55,063 bases of DNA, from positions 1-55,063 of the forward strand of contig JABMOQ010000104.1 of assembly GCA_013204045.1 (NCBI GenBank). The letters are read 5' to 3'. Both the position numbers and the translations under genes were made by a program. The stretch's first letter is position 1, and the number at the start of each line of letters is the position of its first letter. The notes under the pieces were generated by a model. The model did no database searches, was not told the origin of the DNA, and saw only the letters and a list, made by a program, of their open reading frames with translations. Positions 8,099-16,240 of this stretch are shown here, piece by piece. Source of the DNA: Rhodospirillaceae bacterium. Its GTDB lineage: Bacteria > Pseudomonadota > Alphaproteobacteria > Rhodospirillales > JABHCV01.

Positions 8099-8740
8099 TT
8101 AATCAAAACCTGCCAATAATGCGTCAATCTCCGCCTGGGATGTTGCCTTATCCGAACTCTGCGGTCCGTTAAGGAGGTCTTCGTCGCTTAGTACTTTTTT
8201 GTCTTTCTTCGTTATGGTTTTCTTTTTCACAGGACGGCCATCACCGAAGGCATTTAGAAGGCCGTCAATTTTTTCTTCAATCTCCTTGAGCGTGCTGACC
8301 ACCTTGGTGATACGTTGACCAGTGATATCTTGAAAGCCGCAGGCCTCGTATATATTGGTCGTCGCAGTCATCAGGGAAGCGGCAGCCTTTCCGTCAAGGC
8401 CAGACATGGTTTCTTCGATAATTTCTGTGGCGTCCATGATGGCATTGGTGGCATCTGCCGTCGCTTCGATGATGGCATCGAGCTCGTCAGAAGCTGTCGG
8501 CAGGAAATCATCCTTTACCTCGTCAGGGCGCAGGGAAAATATCTCTTTCTTGGCATTTTGGATATATTTGGCGAGCTCTTCCAGTTCGCCAAAAAGGCTC
8601 TCCTTGCTGGGAGCAGAGCCTTTCGACCCCTTCATTACCTTATCGACGACCTTTACCGCCTTACGTGTTTTGACTGGAACCCTGGCGACAGCTTTCTTTT
8701 TCTTTGGTGTTTTTTTAGCCTTAGGCTTGCGGGTTGGCAT
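8099..8740 (-). CDS. cheZ: chemotaxis phosphatase CheZ
   Basis: Dephosphorylates CheY-P. After a Lys-rich N-terminus (1-45), a long helical hairpin contains the catalytic segment CGFQDITGQRITKVV, with Asp138 and Gln142 at the positions of E. coli CheZ Asp143 and Gln147. The C-terminal CheY tether reads SQAEIDALLAGFD (201-213). It resembles the E. coli FliM N-terminal CheY-binding peptide more than the usual CheZ tail, and also matches FliM of this operon (NQDEIDSLLGFD). The 213-residue length is normal. GGGGAG lies before the ATG. It sits directly downstream of cheY, so substrate and phosphatase are made together with the switch protein. No cheA, cheB or cheR is in the window. Confidence 0.92.
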   Translation of the reverse strand: MPTRKPKAKKTPKKKKAVARVPVKTRKAVKVVDKVMKGSKGSAPSKESLFGELEELAKYIQNAKKEIFSLRPDEVKDDFLPTASDELDAIIEATADATNAIMDATEIIEETMSGLDGKAAASLMTATTNIYEACGFQDITGQRITKVVSTLKEIEEKIDGLLNAFGDGRPVKKKTITKKDKKVLSDEDLLNGPQSSDKATSQAEIDALLAGFD

Positions 8741-8751
8741 TAGGTGCTCCC

Positions 8752-9138
8752 CTAGAATTCACCAAGCACGCTAACAAGCTTGGACTTCAGGGTCTCCGCA
8801 TTAAAGGGCTTAACAATATAGTTGGAAACACCGGCTTCCTTGGCAGCAATCACGTTTTCAGACTTACTCTCGGCCGTGATCATAATGAACGGCAGGTGTT
8901 TCAGGGTATCGTCTTTACGCACATCCCGCAGTAGTTCGATCCCGGTCATCGGTTCCATATTCCAGTCGGATATGACCAACCCAAATTTATCGCCGCGCAG
9001 CTTCTCAAGTGCCATAGTCCCGTCTGTGGCATCTTCAACATTTTCAAAATGCAACTGCTTGAGGAGATTTCGAAGAATCCTGAGCATCGTATTGTAATCG
9101 TCCACGATCAGGACTTTCATATTCATATCAACAGCCAT
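8752..9138 (-). CDS. cheY: single-domain response regulator CheY
   Basis: A stand-alone receiver domain of 128 residues. The acidic pair is in LIVDDYNTM (Asp13-14), the phosphorylated residue is Asp58 in VISDWNMEP, the switch Thr is in MITAES, and the conserved Lys is in YIVKPFN. MTGIELL and the Trp after the phospho-Asp are typical of CheY proteins that act on the motor. The ATG at 9138 has GGAGAG about nine bases upstream; ATGs at residues 5 and 7 are possible but have poorer sites. Phosphorylated CheY would bind the EIDSLL peptide of FliM and be cleared by CheZ, both encoded in this operon. Confidence 0.95.
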   Translation of the reverse strand: MAVDMNMKVLIVDDYNTMLRILRNLLKQLHFENVEDATDGTMALEKLRGDKFGLVISDWNMEPMTGIELLRDVRKDDTLKHLPFIMITAESKSENVIAAKEAGVSNYIVKPFNAETLKSKLVSVLGEF

Positions 9139-9262
9139 TTAATCTCTCCATTCTGGCTTCTCCAGGGTTCAAATAAACAAAAATACAATGCCCCGGATTC
9201 TCCCCTAACTCATTGGGTATATTAGTTAAGACAAGGAAGCTGCGTTCGCAACCTTTTTTCGG

Positions 9263-9997
9263 TCAGCCACCAGCATTTAGTGCCTCATTCGGTAAATTCC
9301 TAAGCCTTGATAATTCAACGGTAATTTCGGTTGCTTTCGCCGGATTCATTTTTGCCATGATTGGCGCCAACTTGCGTTCATTCATGCGTTCGGTGACAAG
9401 AAGCAGGGTATCCATTTCCAATTCCTCGAAAATACGTGCAGCATCTTTTGGTTTCATATTTTCATAAATTTTAACCAGGCTCTGAATCTTGGCAACTTGC
9501 TGTTCATCGTAAGTTTTTATGAGTTTTTCGATCGTATTCTGAAAATTCTTCAGTTCCGCAATCTTGTTCTCGATCCTGTCTTCTGCCGCCGTCAGAAGAC
9601 CTTCGCGCATTGCCATTTCTTTTTCACGGTCTTCCAGATTCTCGCGACGATCAGCAAGACGTTGCAGAAGATCGATTTCGGCCTGGGTCAACAGTGTCGG
9701 GTCATTGGTAACGATACGCGAGACCGTTTCAGGGTCTTCTTCAGGCTCGTCCATGATATTCTTCCCGGCGGCCACAGCGTCGGTATTTTCACCGGCAACC
9801 GGATCGGCAGGCATGCCATCCGCAGGCGGAGTCGTCGTCCCCTGAGCCTTGGCCGACGAAACCGAAATGCTCTCCGACATTGCCGCCCTGCCGCTGGAAA
9901 GGTTATCGACCTTGTCCCAGATGTTGCCGAGCTTGATCGTCAGCATCAGGACAGATGCAAATATCACAGTCGGTATAAAACGGAGCTTCATCGTCAT
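9263..9997 (-). CDS. motE: MotE-family flagellar protein (MgtE-N domain)
   Basis: 244 residues with an N-terminal hydrophobic signal or anchor (about 5-23), an Asp/Pro/Ala-rich spacer, a coiled coil (about 105-175, RENLEDREKEMAMREG and onward) and a C-terminal MgtE-N-like helical domain (KPKDAARIFEELEMDTLL, then MNPAKATEITVELSR). This is the layout of the MotE family; in Sinorhizobium MotE is a periplasmic chaperone for a motor protein. Here it lies between DUF6468 and cheY in the motor operon, which fits a stator-assembly role. The start has no strong ribosome site; ATG at residue 3 is equally possible. The 124-base gap to cheY is the longest in the operon. Confidence 0.85.
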   Translation of the reverse strand: MTMKLRFIPTVIFASVLMLTIKLGNIWDKVDNLSSGRAAMSESISVSSAKAQGTTTPPADGMPADPVAGENTDAVAAGKNIMDEPEEDPETVSRIVTNDPTLLTQAEIDLLQRLADRRENLEDREKEMAMREGLLTAAEDRIENKIAELKNFQNTIEKLIKTYDEQQVAKIQSLVKIYENMKPKDAARIFEELEMDTLLLVTERMNERKLAPIMAKMNPAKATEITVELSRLRNLPNEALNAGG

Positions 9998-10048
9998 TTA
10001 TAAGTATCGTCCTTCTTGCTGTCCCGTCTTGCCTCAATCGAAAGTGCC

Positions 10049-10552
10049 CTAACGAACGGAACGCAAAGCTTCTATCAATTCTTTTTCGGCGCGCAATCTT
10101 TCCGCGTCGTTGTTTTCATCGCCCAAACCATCATCCTTCATACCGAAGGTGCTGTTGCCCCTGAAGGCATCGCCGATGGTTTCAATACCAATTGGTTCCA
10201 CGGGTCTCTTGGCCGCGCTTCGCGGCGCCATGTCTACTTCCCCGCGAGAACTACGAACGGCATTTTCCAGACGATCAGCAGCAGATGTGCCGCGATCTAT
10301 CAGAAAAGCCAAATCATCGTTCAACGCTTGAGCTTTTTCAATTCTGTTCTGCAAATCGGTTGTCGTCGCCTTCAGGCGCTGGATGCTATCATCGGCCCGG
10401 CTTGTGGAGTCTCCGAAAGTGGTCGCCAGCCGTTCAAGCTCTTCTTTATGGCGGCGCAGACTTCCAAGCCTTTTGTTAAGCACAGCGGCATAGCCGATGG
10501 TAGCCACCAGCAATACGGCTATGAGAATATCCAGTCCCAACGATAACGTCAC
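10049..10552 (-). CDS. DUF6468 flagellar-operon membrane protein
   Basis: 167 residues: one N-terminal membrane helix (about 7-25), a long coiled coil (about 30-115, with Ser/Thr/Asp/Arg heptad-like repeats) and a basic, flexible tail. This pattern and the position between fliM and motE fit the DUF6468 family found in alphaproteobacterial flagellar clusters. Its start overlaps the fliM stop by four bases (ATGA), so the genes are coupled. The topology, a short cytoplasmic or membrane anchor with a coiled coil, would suit an adaptor between switch and stator, but no experimental role is known to me. Confidence 0.75.
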   Translation of the reverse strand: MTLSLGLDILIAVLLVATIGYAAVLNKRLGSLRRHKEELERLATTFGDSTSRADDSIQRLKATTTDLQNRIEKAQALNDDLAFLIDRGTSAADRLENAVRSSRGEVDMAPRSAAKRPVEPIGIETIGDAFRGNSTFGMKDDGLGDENNDAERLRAEKELIEALRSVR

Positions 10553-11727
10553 GCTTCGTCCCCTCCATCACTGATAAGGCGGTCTTCAATACGAATGGCT
10601 ATTTGCTCGCCGCGCCGTCCCATCGATCCCGTATACAGATCCAAGTCGCCGCAGCTTAACCGCACCTGAGATGTCGGCGTTGCGCTCAGCATGATTTGCG
10701 ATCCTACTTTGAGAGCAAAAACTTCACTTAGCTTCATCGTCATCTTGTCGAGAACTGCCTCCAACTCTACGTCAGTCAACCACAATTCTTCGGCCAAGTG
10801 CGTTTCCCAAATTGAGTCACGACCGAACTTCTCGCCCATAAACATCTGCAATAGAAGCTCACGAACCGGCTCCAGTGTAGCATATGGCAACAGCATTTCC
10901 AGCCGACCGCCACGATCTTCCATGTCGATCCTCAGGCGGATCACGATTGCCGCGTTTGAAGGCCTTGATATTGTTGCAAATCGCGGGTTCGTTTCCAGTC
11001 TGTCGAAGCGGAAAGTCACCGGGCTGAGGGGCTCGAAAGCAGCCGAGAGATCCCCAAGCATGACATGAACCATACGTTCAACGAGACTGCGCTCAATGGT
11101 CGTATATGGGCGGCCTTCAATGCGCATGGCAGCCGTGCCTCGGCGTCCGCCTAGAAGCACATCAACGATTGAATAGATCAGGGATGAATCGACTGTTATG
11201 AGGCCATAGTTATCCCATTCTTCCGCCTTAAATACGCTCAGCATGGCCGGCAGAGGAATCGAGTTTAGGTAATCGCCAAAACGAATGGAGGCGATGTTAT
11301 CAAGAGAAACCTCCACATTATCGGAGGTGAAATTGCGCAAGCTAGTCGACATCAGACGCACCAACCGGTCGAATACGACTTCCAGCATCGGCAGGCGCTC
11401 GTAGGATACGAGCGCGCTGTTTAAAATGGCCTGTATGCCCGACTTTTCAATACCTTCGTCGTGTTCGTCGTCAAACCCCAACAGGCTGTCAATTTCGTCC
11501 TGGTTAAGGACGCGGGTCGACTGTCCGGCCGATGAGGACGTGTCTGCGGCTCCGTCGCTATCGCTGCCGCCGGCCATCATGGCTTCCCATTCGGCCGCTA
11601 AATCATCCTGATCGTCACCACCGCCACCGCCACCATCGGATTCGGCGGCTCCACCATCGCCACCTGCAGCGGCTTCCCATTCAGCCATCATGGCTTCCTG
11701 ATCGACGTCGTCTCCCGGTGCTGTCAT
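10549..11727 (-). CDS. fliM: flagellar motor switch protein FliM
   Basis: C-ring protein that receives CheY-P and sets rotation direction. The core (about 95-390) has the GIQAILNSALVSYERLPMLEVVFDRLVR start, a CheC-like middle domain and a C-terminal SPOA domain (VRLSCGDLDLYTGSMGRRGEQIAIRIEDRL). It is longer than usual (392 residues) because of an acidic, Gly-rich N-terminal extension. The extension carries two AEWEA motifs (residues 15-19 and 45-49) before the CheY-binding peptide LNQDEIDSLLGF (74-85), which in E. coli FliM is at the extreme N-terminus. It lies 38 bases after fliL and overlaps DUF6468. fliN is not in this operon; it is at 48880. Confidence 0.95.
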   Translation of the reverse strand: MTAPGDDVDQEAMMAEWEAAAGGDGGAAESDGGGGGGDDQDDLAAEWEAMMAGGSDSDGAADTSSSAGQSTRVLNQDEIDSLLGFDDEHDEGIEKSGIQAILNSALVSYERLPMLEVVFDRLVRLMSTSLRNFTSDNVEVSLDNIASIRFGDYLNSIPLPAMLSVFKAEEWDNYGLITVDSSLIYSIVDVLLGGRRGTAAMRIEGRPYTTIERSLVERMVHVMLGDLSAAFEPLSPVTFRFDRLETNPRFATISRPSNAAIVIRLRIDMEDRGGRLEMLLPYATLEPVRELLLQMFMGEKFGRDSIWETHLAEELWLTDVELEAVLDKMTMKLSEVFALKVGSQIMLSATPTSQVRLSCGDLDLYTGSMGRRGEQIAIRIEDRLISDGGDEA

Positions 11728-11765
11728 TTGCTGACTTCCGTCACTTTCATTTCAGACCCCTTGCC

Positions 11766-12308
11766 TTATTGGACAAGCATCTCCTTGAACAAAACATCAT
11801 TAATTTTTGCCGGAGCAATCGCCGCGCCGACCCTTTTCAGCAATTCCTCTCGCAATCGATACATACCGGCAGACCCTTTCAGGTCTTCGACCCGCAGTTC
11901 CCTGAGGTAAACCTGGAAATTATCGACGATCTTGGGCATGACCCTTTCAATATTTGGCACATCCTCGGGTTTTTCTAGTTCTAAGCTGATCCTGATCTTC
12001 AAAAAGGTCGACTTGCGACCCGCCGTACTCAGATTTACCAGCAACTCGGGTAAATCATAAAAAACGGCATCCTGGGCAATTCCGTCCCCGTCTTCCGCTG
12101 ACTGTCCGTCGCCTGCAATCATGTCGATCAGCGGCTGCAAGAGGCCCGTAAAATAAGCCGCACCGGCGCCGCCAACCACGAGAAGCAATGCCAAACCAAT
12201 GATAATGAAGAGTTTTTTCTTGCCACCCCCTTCGGATGAAGCACCTTCCTCATCATCGTCTAGATCATCTTCGTCCTGTTCCTCGTCGAATTCGTCATCG
12301 TCGGCCAT
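11766..12308 (-). CDS. fliL: flagellar basal-body protein FliL
   Basis: 180 residues: a highly acidic cytoplasmic tail (Asp/Glu in more than half of the first 22 positions), a membrane helix (about 32-53, LFIIIGLALLLVVGGAG) and the periplasmic FliL domain with YDLPELLVNLSTAGRKSTFLK and the C-terminal INDVLFKEMLVQ. FliL forms a ring around the stator plug and links it to the basal body. GAGAG precedes the ATG. It is the first gene of the nine-gene minus-strand operon ending at 3175. A CtrA-like box lies about 95 bases upstream (12400-12414), consistent with fliL being an early (class II) flagellar gene in Caulobacter. Confidence 0.93.
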   Translation of the reverse strand: MADDDEFDEEQDEDDLDDDEEGASSEGGGKKKLFIIIGLALLLVVGGAGAAYFTGLLQPLIDMIAGDGQSAEDGDGIAQDAVFYDLPELLVNLSTAGRKSTFLKIRISLELEKPEDVPNIERVMPKIVDNFQVYLRELRVEDLKGSAGMYRLREELLKRVGAAIAPAKINDVLFKEMLVQ

Positions 12309-12399
12309 ATGTCACTCTCGGCAATATTCAGGAATCTCTTGGTCGGAACTGTACGCGGATTCTCACATGACGTGGGCATATAATGTAGGCATCAGTAGG

Positions 12400-12414
12400 T
12401 TAACAAGTCGTTGA
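12400..12414. promoter_or_regulatory. CtrA-like box upstream of fliL
   Basis: TTAA-CAAGTCG-TTGA, seven of eight half-site bases of the CtrA consensus TTAA-N7-TTAA. On the minus strand it lies about 92 bases before the fliL start, with a poor TATAAT-like stretch (12378-12384) between. Confidence 0.4.
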
Positions 12415-12530
12415 GAACCATAGGGTCTCAGGGATTGATTGACCTTCCTCGCCGGTCCTTGACTGGCGCATGGTCTTCTCCCTTAAAACAGTGTTTCAGC
12501 CTCGCTTAGCCCCCTTTTCCTGCCGAAAAG

Positions 12531-12546
12531 GGTAATTCCTGCCGGG
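12531..12546. promoter_or_regulatory. FlbD-type dyad upstream of flgF
   Basis: Read on the minus strand: CCC-GGCAG-GAA-TTACC, eight of ten matches to GGCAA-N3-TTGCC, preceded by CCC like the other four copies in this window. It ends 87 bases before the GG of the flgF sigma-54 promoter. An 8-base inverted repeat (CCCTTTTC/GAAAAGGG, 12512-12532) touches it. Confidence 0.5.
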
Positions 12547-12631
12547 CAGCGCTAAACCGCGTCGCCCTCTGGCCCTTTCTGCCCATGGTGAAAGTGCTGC
12601 AACCAATTGAAATTAAACAAAAGAAAGTATT

Positions 12632-12647
12632 GGCACGGCATATGCAG
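12632..12647 (+). promoter_or_regulatory. sigma-54 promoter of flgF-flgG-flgA-flgH
   Basis: TGGCACG-GCAT-ATGCA. GG at 12633-12634 and GC at 12645-12646 are separated by ten bases, matching the consensus TGGCACG-N4-TTGCA except at one base. The expected start near 12658 leaves a leader of about 44 bases. It also shows that any start codon upstream of 12650 is wrong for flgF. Confidence 0.8.
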
Positions 12648-12701
12648 GGTCATGGACGGGAACGTGTTTGCTTTAACGAAGCGGGATTGTGGAGACAGAT
12701 T

Positions 12702-13436
12702 ATGGAAAATACATCGATTATCGCAGCATCCAAACAGGCGGCCATTCGCCGCAATATGGATGTTATCGCCAATAACATCGCCAATATGAACACCACCGGG
12801 TTCAAGGGCGGAAAAATGATGTTCACGGAACATCTTGAACGCTCGAGAGGCGGCTACAGGATCGGCGGAGACAAAAACTCATACGTTCGCGATATCGCGA
12901 CGGCACGGGATATTACGGAAGGCCCCATGATATCCACCGGTAACAAACTTGACCTGGCAGTTAGCGGCGATGGTTATTTTGTCGTCAACACGGCAACCGG
13001 CAACAATTATACCCGCAACGGCAACTTTCAACTGGATAATGCTGGTCAACTTGTGACCCGCAATGGCGATCCATTACTTTCTGATCAAGACGAGCCCTTT
13101 TTCTTCAGTCCCGAAGACACCCAAATCACCATTGCGCGTGACGGCTCCGTATCGACGGAAAATGGCGTCATCGGAAAACTCAACCTGGTCACTTTCCAAA
13201 ACCTTCAGGATATGAAGCCGGTTGCTGGTGGCCTTCACACCACAAAACAGCAGCCGCAACCGGTCACAAATCCGCTCATTCTCCAGGGCATGCTGGAAGG
13301 ATCAAACGTCAACCCAATCATTGAAATGACACGCATGATCGAGGCGCACAGATCCTATGGAAGCGTCAAGGACATGATTCAGAAGGAAGACGAACGGGTT
13401 AAGAAAATGATCGAGGAATTTGCCCGCGTCGCTTAA
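12702..13436 (+). CDS. flgF: flagellar basal-body rod protein FlgF
   Basis: Proximal rod protein exported through the flagellar type III system. The N-terminus has the rod/hook family motif NMDVIANNIANMNTTGFKG, the middle has GDGYFVVNTATGNNYTRNGNFQLD, and the C-terminus has QGMLEGSNVNPIIEMTRMIEAHRSY. The 244-residue length is typical. The frame stays open to an ATG at 12585, but that extension is rejected: a sigma-54 promoter lies inside it, GGAGA sits eight bases before 12702, and MENTSIIAAS is the normal family start. First gene of flgF-flgG-flgA-flgH, with a 90-base gap to flgG. Confidence 0.95.
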   Translation: MENTSIIAASKQAAIRRNMDVIANNIANMNTTGFKGGKMMFTEHLERSRGGYRIGGDKNSYVRDIATARDITEGPMISTGNKLDLAVSGDGYFVVNTATGNNYTRNGNFQLDNAGQLVTRNGDPLLSDQDEPFFFSPEDTQITIARDGSVSTENGVIGKLNLVTFQNLQDMKPVAGGLHTTKQQPQPVTNPLILQGMLEGSNVNPIIEMTRMIEAHRSYGSVKDMIQKEDERVKKMIEEFARVA

Positions 13437-13526
13437 GGCAGCACCGGGCCCCATAACAAAACAAGCAGGGGAAACACCTGCCTCAGACAAATAGAACGTC
13501 ACGAATACAAGGAAAGGAACGGGAAA

Positions 13527-14312
13527 ATGAGATCACTGAATATAGCTGCAACAGGCATGGTCGCCCAGCAGCGCAACGTCGAAGTTGTGTCCAATAACCT
13601 CGCCAACATGAATACCACCGGCTATATGCGCAGGCGGTCGGAATTTCATGACCTGCTTTATCAAAATCTGCGACGGGTCGGCTCGACATCGTCAGATGCC
13701 GGTACAATTGTTCCATCGGGCGTCCAAATTGGGCTAGGCGTCAAGCTAGCCGCCGTTTACAGAATTCATGAACAAGGCAACCTGACGTCGACCGACAACT
13801 CCTTCGACATGGCCGTTCAGGGTCAGGGAATGTTCCAGATTCTGTTGCCCAGCGGCGATACCGCGTACACCCGCGACGGTACTTTTCAGTTGAATGCGGA
13901 CGGCGAGATTGTCACCCACGATGGCTATAAGCTGCAACCGAGTATCTCTGTTCCAAACACAGCCATTGACGTGACCATCAACTCAAGTGGTGAAGTTCTG
14001 GCTAAGATCGAGGGCAAGGTCGCCTTACAGAATGTCGGCCAGATCAAGGTCGCCGTTTTCGCCAATGATGCCGGCCTGCAAGCCGAGGGCAACAACCTGT
14101 ACGTTCCAACCCCGGCTTCCGGCCAGGCATCGACGGGCACGCCCGGCTCGACCGGTTACGGCTCGATCCTGCAAGGGTTTCTTGAAACATCGAATGTCAA
14201 TGCGGTGGAGGAAATATCAAACCTTATTTCCGCCCAGCGGGCCTACGAAATGAATTCGAAGGTCATTCAGACATCCGACGAAATGATGGGCACCGTCGCC
14301 AACATGCGATGA
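13527..14312 (+). CDS. flgG: flagellar distal rod protein FlgG
   Basis: Distal rod subunit of 261 residues, the usual FlgG length. It starts MRSLNIAATGMVAQQRNVEVVSNNLANMNTTGY (the rod signature), has QGQGMFQILLPSGDTAYTRDGTFQLN in the middle, and ends QGFLETSNVNAVEEISNLISAQRAYEMNSKVIQTSDEMM. AAGGAACGGG precedes the ATG. Its stop overlaps the first possible flgA start. It assembles on FlgF inside the P- and L-rings made by flgI and flgH of this region. Confidence 0.97.
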   Translation: MRSLNIAATGMVAQQRNVEVVSNNLANMNTTGYMRRRSEFHDLLYQNLRRVGSTSSDAGTIVPSGVQIGLGVKLAAVYRIHEQGNLTSTDNSFDMAVQGQGMFQILLPSGDTAYTRDGTFQLNADGEIVTHDGYKLQPSISVPNTAIDVTINSSGEVLAKIEGKVALQNVGQIKVAVFANDAGLQAEGNNLYVPTPASGQASTGTPGSTGYGSILQGFLETSNVNAVEEISNLISAQRAYEMNSKVIQTSDEMMGTVANMR

Positions 14313-14323
14313 GGAGTATGATG

Positions 14324-15391
14324 ATGTCATTGCGTAAAAGCACAATCACCGTCAACCAGGGCCAGGGCCTGTCGATTTTCCTAGCCTTGACGTTGGGCAT
14401 CGTTGCATCCCTGCCTTCTGCTGCCAATGCCGCCGAAGACAGTAATGCCGCGCAGAAGGTCTACGACAGATCAGTATCCGGAGAGCCTAACGAAATCATC
14501 CCTACGGCCCCTGCAATGCTTCGTGAAAGGACCGTCGTCGCGGGACGGCTCGTTCGCCTCGGCGACCTTTTCGAAGGAACGGGCGACAAGAGGGACATCG
14601 TCGTCGCCTATGCGCCGGAGCCAGGCAAGCAAGGATCGTTTGATATCAACTGGCTGTTCCGGGTGGCACGTGCGAACGGCTTGGACTGGAAACCGCTAAG
14701 CACGAAGCAACGGGCCATTGTGATCCGTAAAAGCATCACTATCGAGCGTGCTGAAATAGAGGATTACATCCTGGCTGCCCTTATAGAAAGGGGCGTATCT
14801 GCGGGTATGAATGTTGAACTGAGTAATCGCATGCAGCGTATTCATGTGGATGGCGACAGTTCGGCGACGCTGGCGATCGAGGATATACTGTATGATCAGC
14901 GAACAAAACGCTTTACTGCCATCATTATTGCTCCGGCGGACGATCCCGCGCCATCGCGTACACGGGTTACGGGGCGTGTCATCAAAATGGTCGATGTTCC
15001 GGTCATTGTCCGCCGACTGTTAAAGGGCGAAATCATACGAAAAACCGATATCGACTGGATCCGCGTGAATTCCGCTCAACTGCAGCGCGATATCATCATG
15101 AACAGCGCCGAGCTAATCGGAAAAACACCAACACGCGGATTGCCGACCCTTACGCCGGTTCAGGTTTCCGATGTCAGACGACCTATTCTTGTCGACAAAG
15201 GTTCCTTGGTGACGATGATTCTCAAATCGCCATTCATGACCCTGACCGCGCAGGGTCGCGCCGGCGAAAGCGGCAGCGAGGGCGATGTTATTGCCATCAC
15301 TAATATGCAAAGCAATACAGTAGTTCACGCAGTAGTCACCGGGTCGGGTCGGGTAAAAATTACCCCCGTCAGCAGCATGGCGATGAACTAG
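14324..15391 (+). CDS. flgA: P-ring assembly chaperone FlgA
   Basis: Periplasmic protein that assists assembly of FlgI into the P-ring. A signal peptide (about 1-30, ending ANA-AED) is followed by an FlgA N-terminal region and a SAF-type C-terminal domain (VPVIVRRLLKGEIIRKTDIDWI, then GKTPTRGLPTLTPVQVSDVRRP and KGSLVTMILKSPFMTLTAQGRA). At about 355 residues it is longer than E. coli FlgA, as is common in alphaproteobacteria. Start: AGGAG at 14312-14316 best suits ATG 14324. ATGs at 14309 (overlapping the flgG stop), 14318 and 14321 are in the same frame and cannot be excluded. Confidence 0.9.
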   Translation: MSLRKSTITVNQGQGLSIFLALTLGIVASLPSAANAAEDSNAAQKVYDRSVSGEPNEIIPTAPAMLRERTVVAGRLVRLGDLFEGTGDKRDIVVAYAPEPGKQGSFDINWLFRVARANGLDWKPLSTKQRAIVIRKSITIERAEIEDYILAALIERGVSAGMNVELSNRMQRIHVDGDSSATLAIEDILYDQRTKRFTAIIIAPADDPAPSRTRVTGRVIKMVDVPVIVRRLLKGEIIRKTDIDWIRVNSAQLQRDIIMNSAELIGKTPTRGLPTLTPVQVSDVRRPILVDKGSLVTMILKSPFMTLTAQGRAGESGSEGDVIAITNMQSNTVVHAVVTGSGRVKITPVSSMAMN

Positions 15392-15402
15392 GGAACTTAA
15401 AC

Positions 15403-16158
15403 ATGAGCACAAAAACAACCATCAGCAGAATGTCCATCGTCCTTTTGGCCGGAACTTTGGTAGCCTGCACCGACACCATGGGTCGGTTGGCCGATGTGGG
15501 CAGCGGCCCCAAATTGACCGAGATCGTCAATCCAACGGCGCAATCGGATTATCGCCCCGTCAGCATGCCCATGCCGACGCCGGAAATTGCCGAGGAAAAC
15601 CCAAATTCCCTATGGCGGGCCGGAGCCAGGGCTTTTTTCAAGGATCACCGGGCCAAGGAAATCGGAGATATCCTGACCGTCAGTCTGGATTTCACAGACA
15701 GCGCGACGCTGGATAACACAACCACCCGGGACCGAGCCGATTCGGAAGATACCAACGTCACTAACCTGCTTGGATACGAAGACGAATTCACCAAAATACT
15801 ACCGCAAGCCATTAACCCCCTCAGCGTGATGAAATTTGGCAATGCCCATTCAACAAGTGGAGTCGGCGGCATTGCGCGAGAAGAAGTCATTTCCCTTTCC
15901 ATGGCAGCCGTGGTGACCCAGATTCTGCCCAATGGTAATCTGGTGATCATGGGTCGCCAGGAAATGCTGGTGAATAAGGAAATGCGGGAACTGATGGTCA
16001 CCGGTGTGGTCAGGCCCGGCGATATTGAATCAGATAACACCATCGCCCATACATCAATTGCCGAAATGCGCGTCGCCTACGGTGGTCGCGGCACCCTGAG
16101 CGAGCTTCAGAAGCCGCGTTGGGGAACACAAATCTGGGATATTATTTTCCCGTTCTAG
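15403..16158 (+). CDS. flgH: L-ring lipoprotein FlgH
   Basis: Outer-membrane L-ring subunit. The signal peptide ends in a lipobox, LAGTLVAC, so Cys22 would be lipidated. The FlgH domain follows: NSLWRAGARAFFKDHRAKEIGDILTV, the usual strand pattern, then MAAVVTQILPNGNLVIMGRQE and the C-terminal VAYGGRGTLSELQKPRWGTQI. The 251-residue length is typical. It begins 11 bases after flgA and is the last gene of its operon; a strong terminator follows at 16185. Confidence 0.97.
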   Translation: MSTKTTISRMSIVLLAGTLVACTDTMGRLADVGSGPKLTEIVNPTAQSDYRPVSMPMPTPEIAEENPNSLWRAGARAFFKDHRAKEIGDILTVSLDFTDSATLDNTTTRDRADSEDTNVTNLLGYEDEFTKILPQAINPLSVMKFGNAHSTSGVGGIAREEVISLSMAAVVTQILPNGNLVIMGRQEMLVNKEMRELMVTGVVRPGDIESDNTIAHTSIAEMRVAYGGRGTLSELQKPRWGTQIWDIIFPF

Positions 16159-16184
16159 GCTCTTTGACAGAACCTGGAAAACTC

Positions 16185-16216
16185 AAGGCCGGCGCTATTG
16201 CGCCGGCCTTTTTTTG
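16185..16216 (+). terminator. rho-independent terminator after flgH
   Basis: GGCCGGCGC (16187-16195), loop TATT, GCGCCGGCC (16200-16208), then T7. A perfect 9-base GC-rich stem. Read from the minus strand the same hairpin has a weaker T tract, so it may also help end dksA transcription. Confidence 0.95.
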
Positions 16217-16240
16217 TTTGTGCCAGGATTAGCAAAGCTG

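Noticed and set aside
12585-12701. Possible longer flgF start at 12585
   Set aside because: A sigma-54 promoter lies inside it; the ribosome site and family N-terminus are at 12702.
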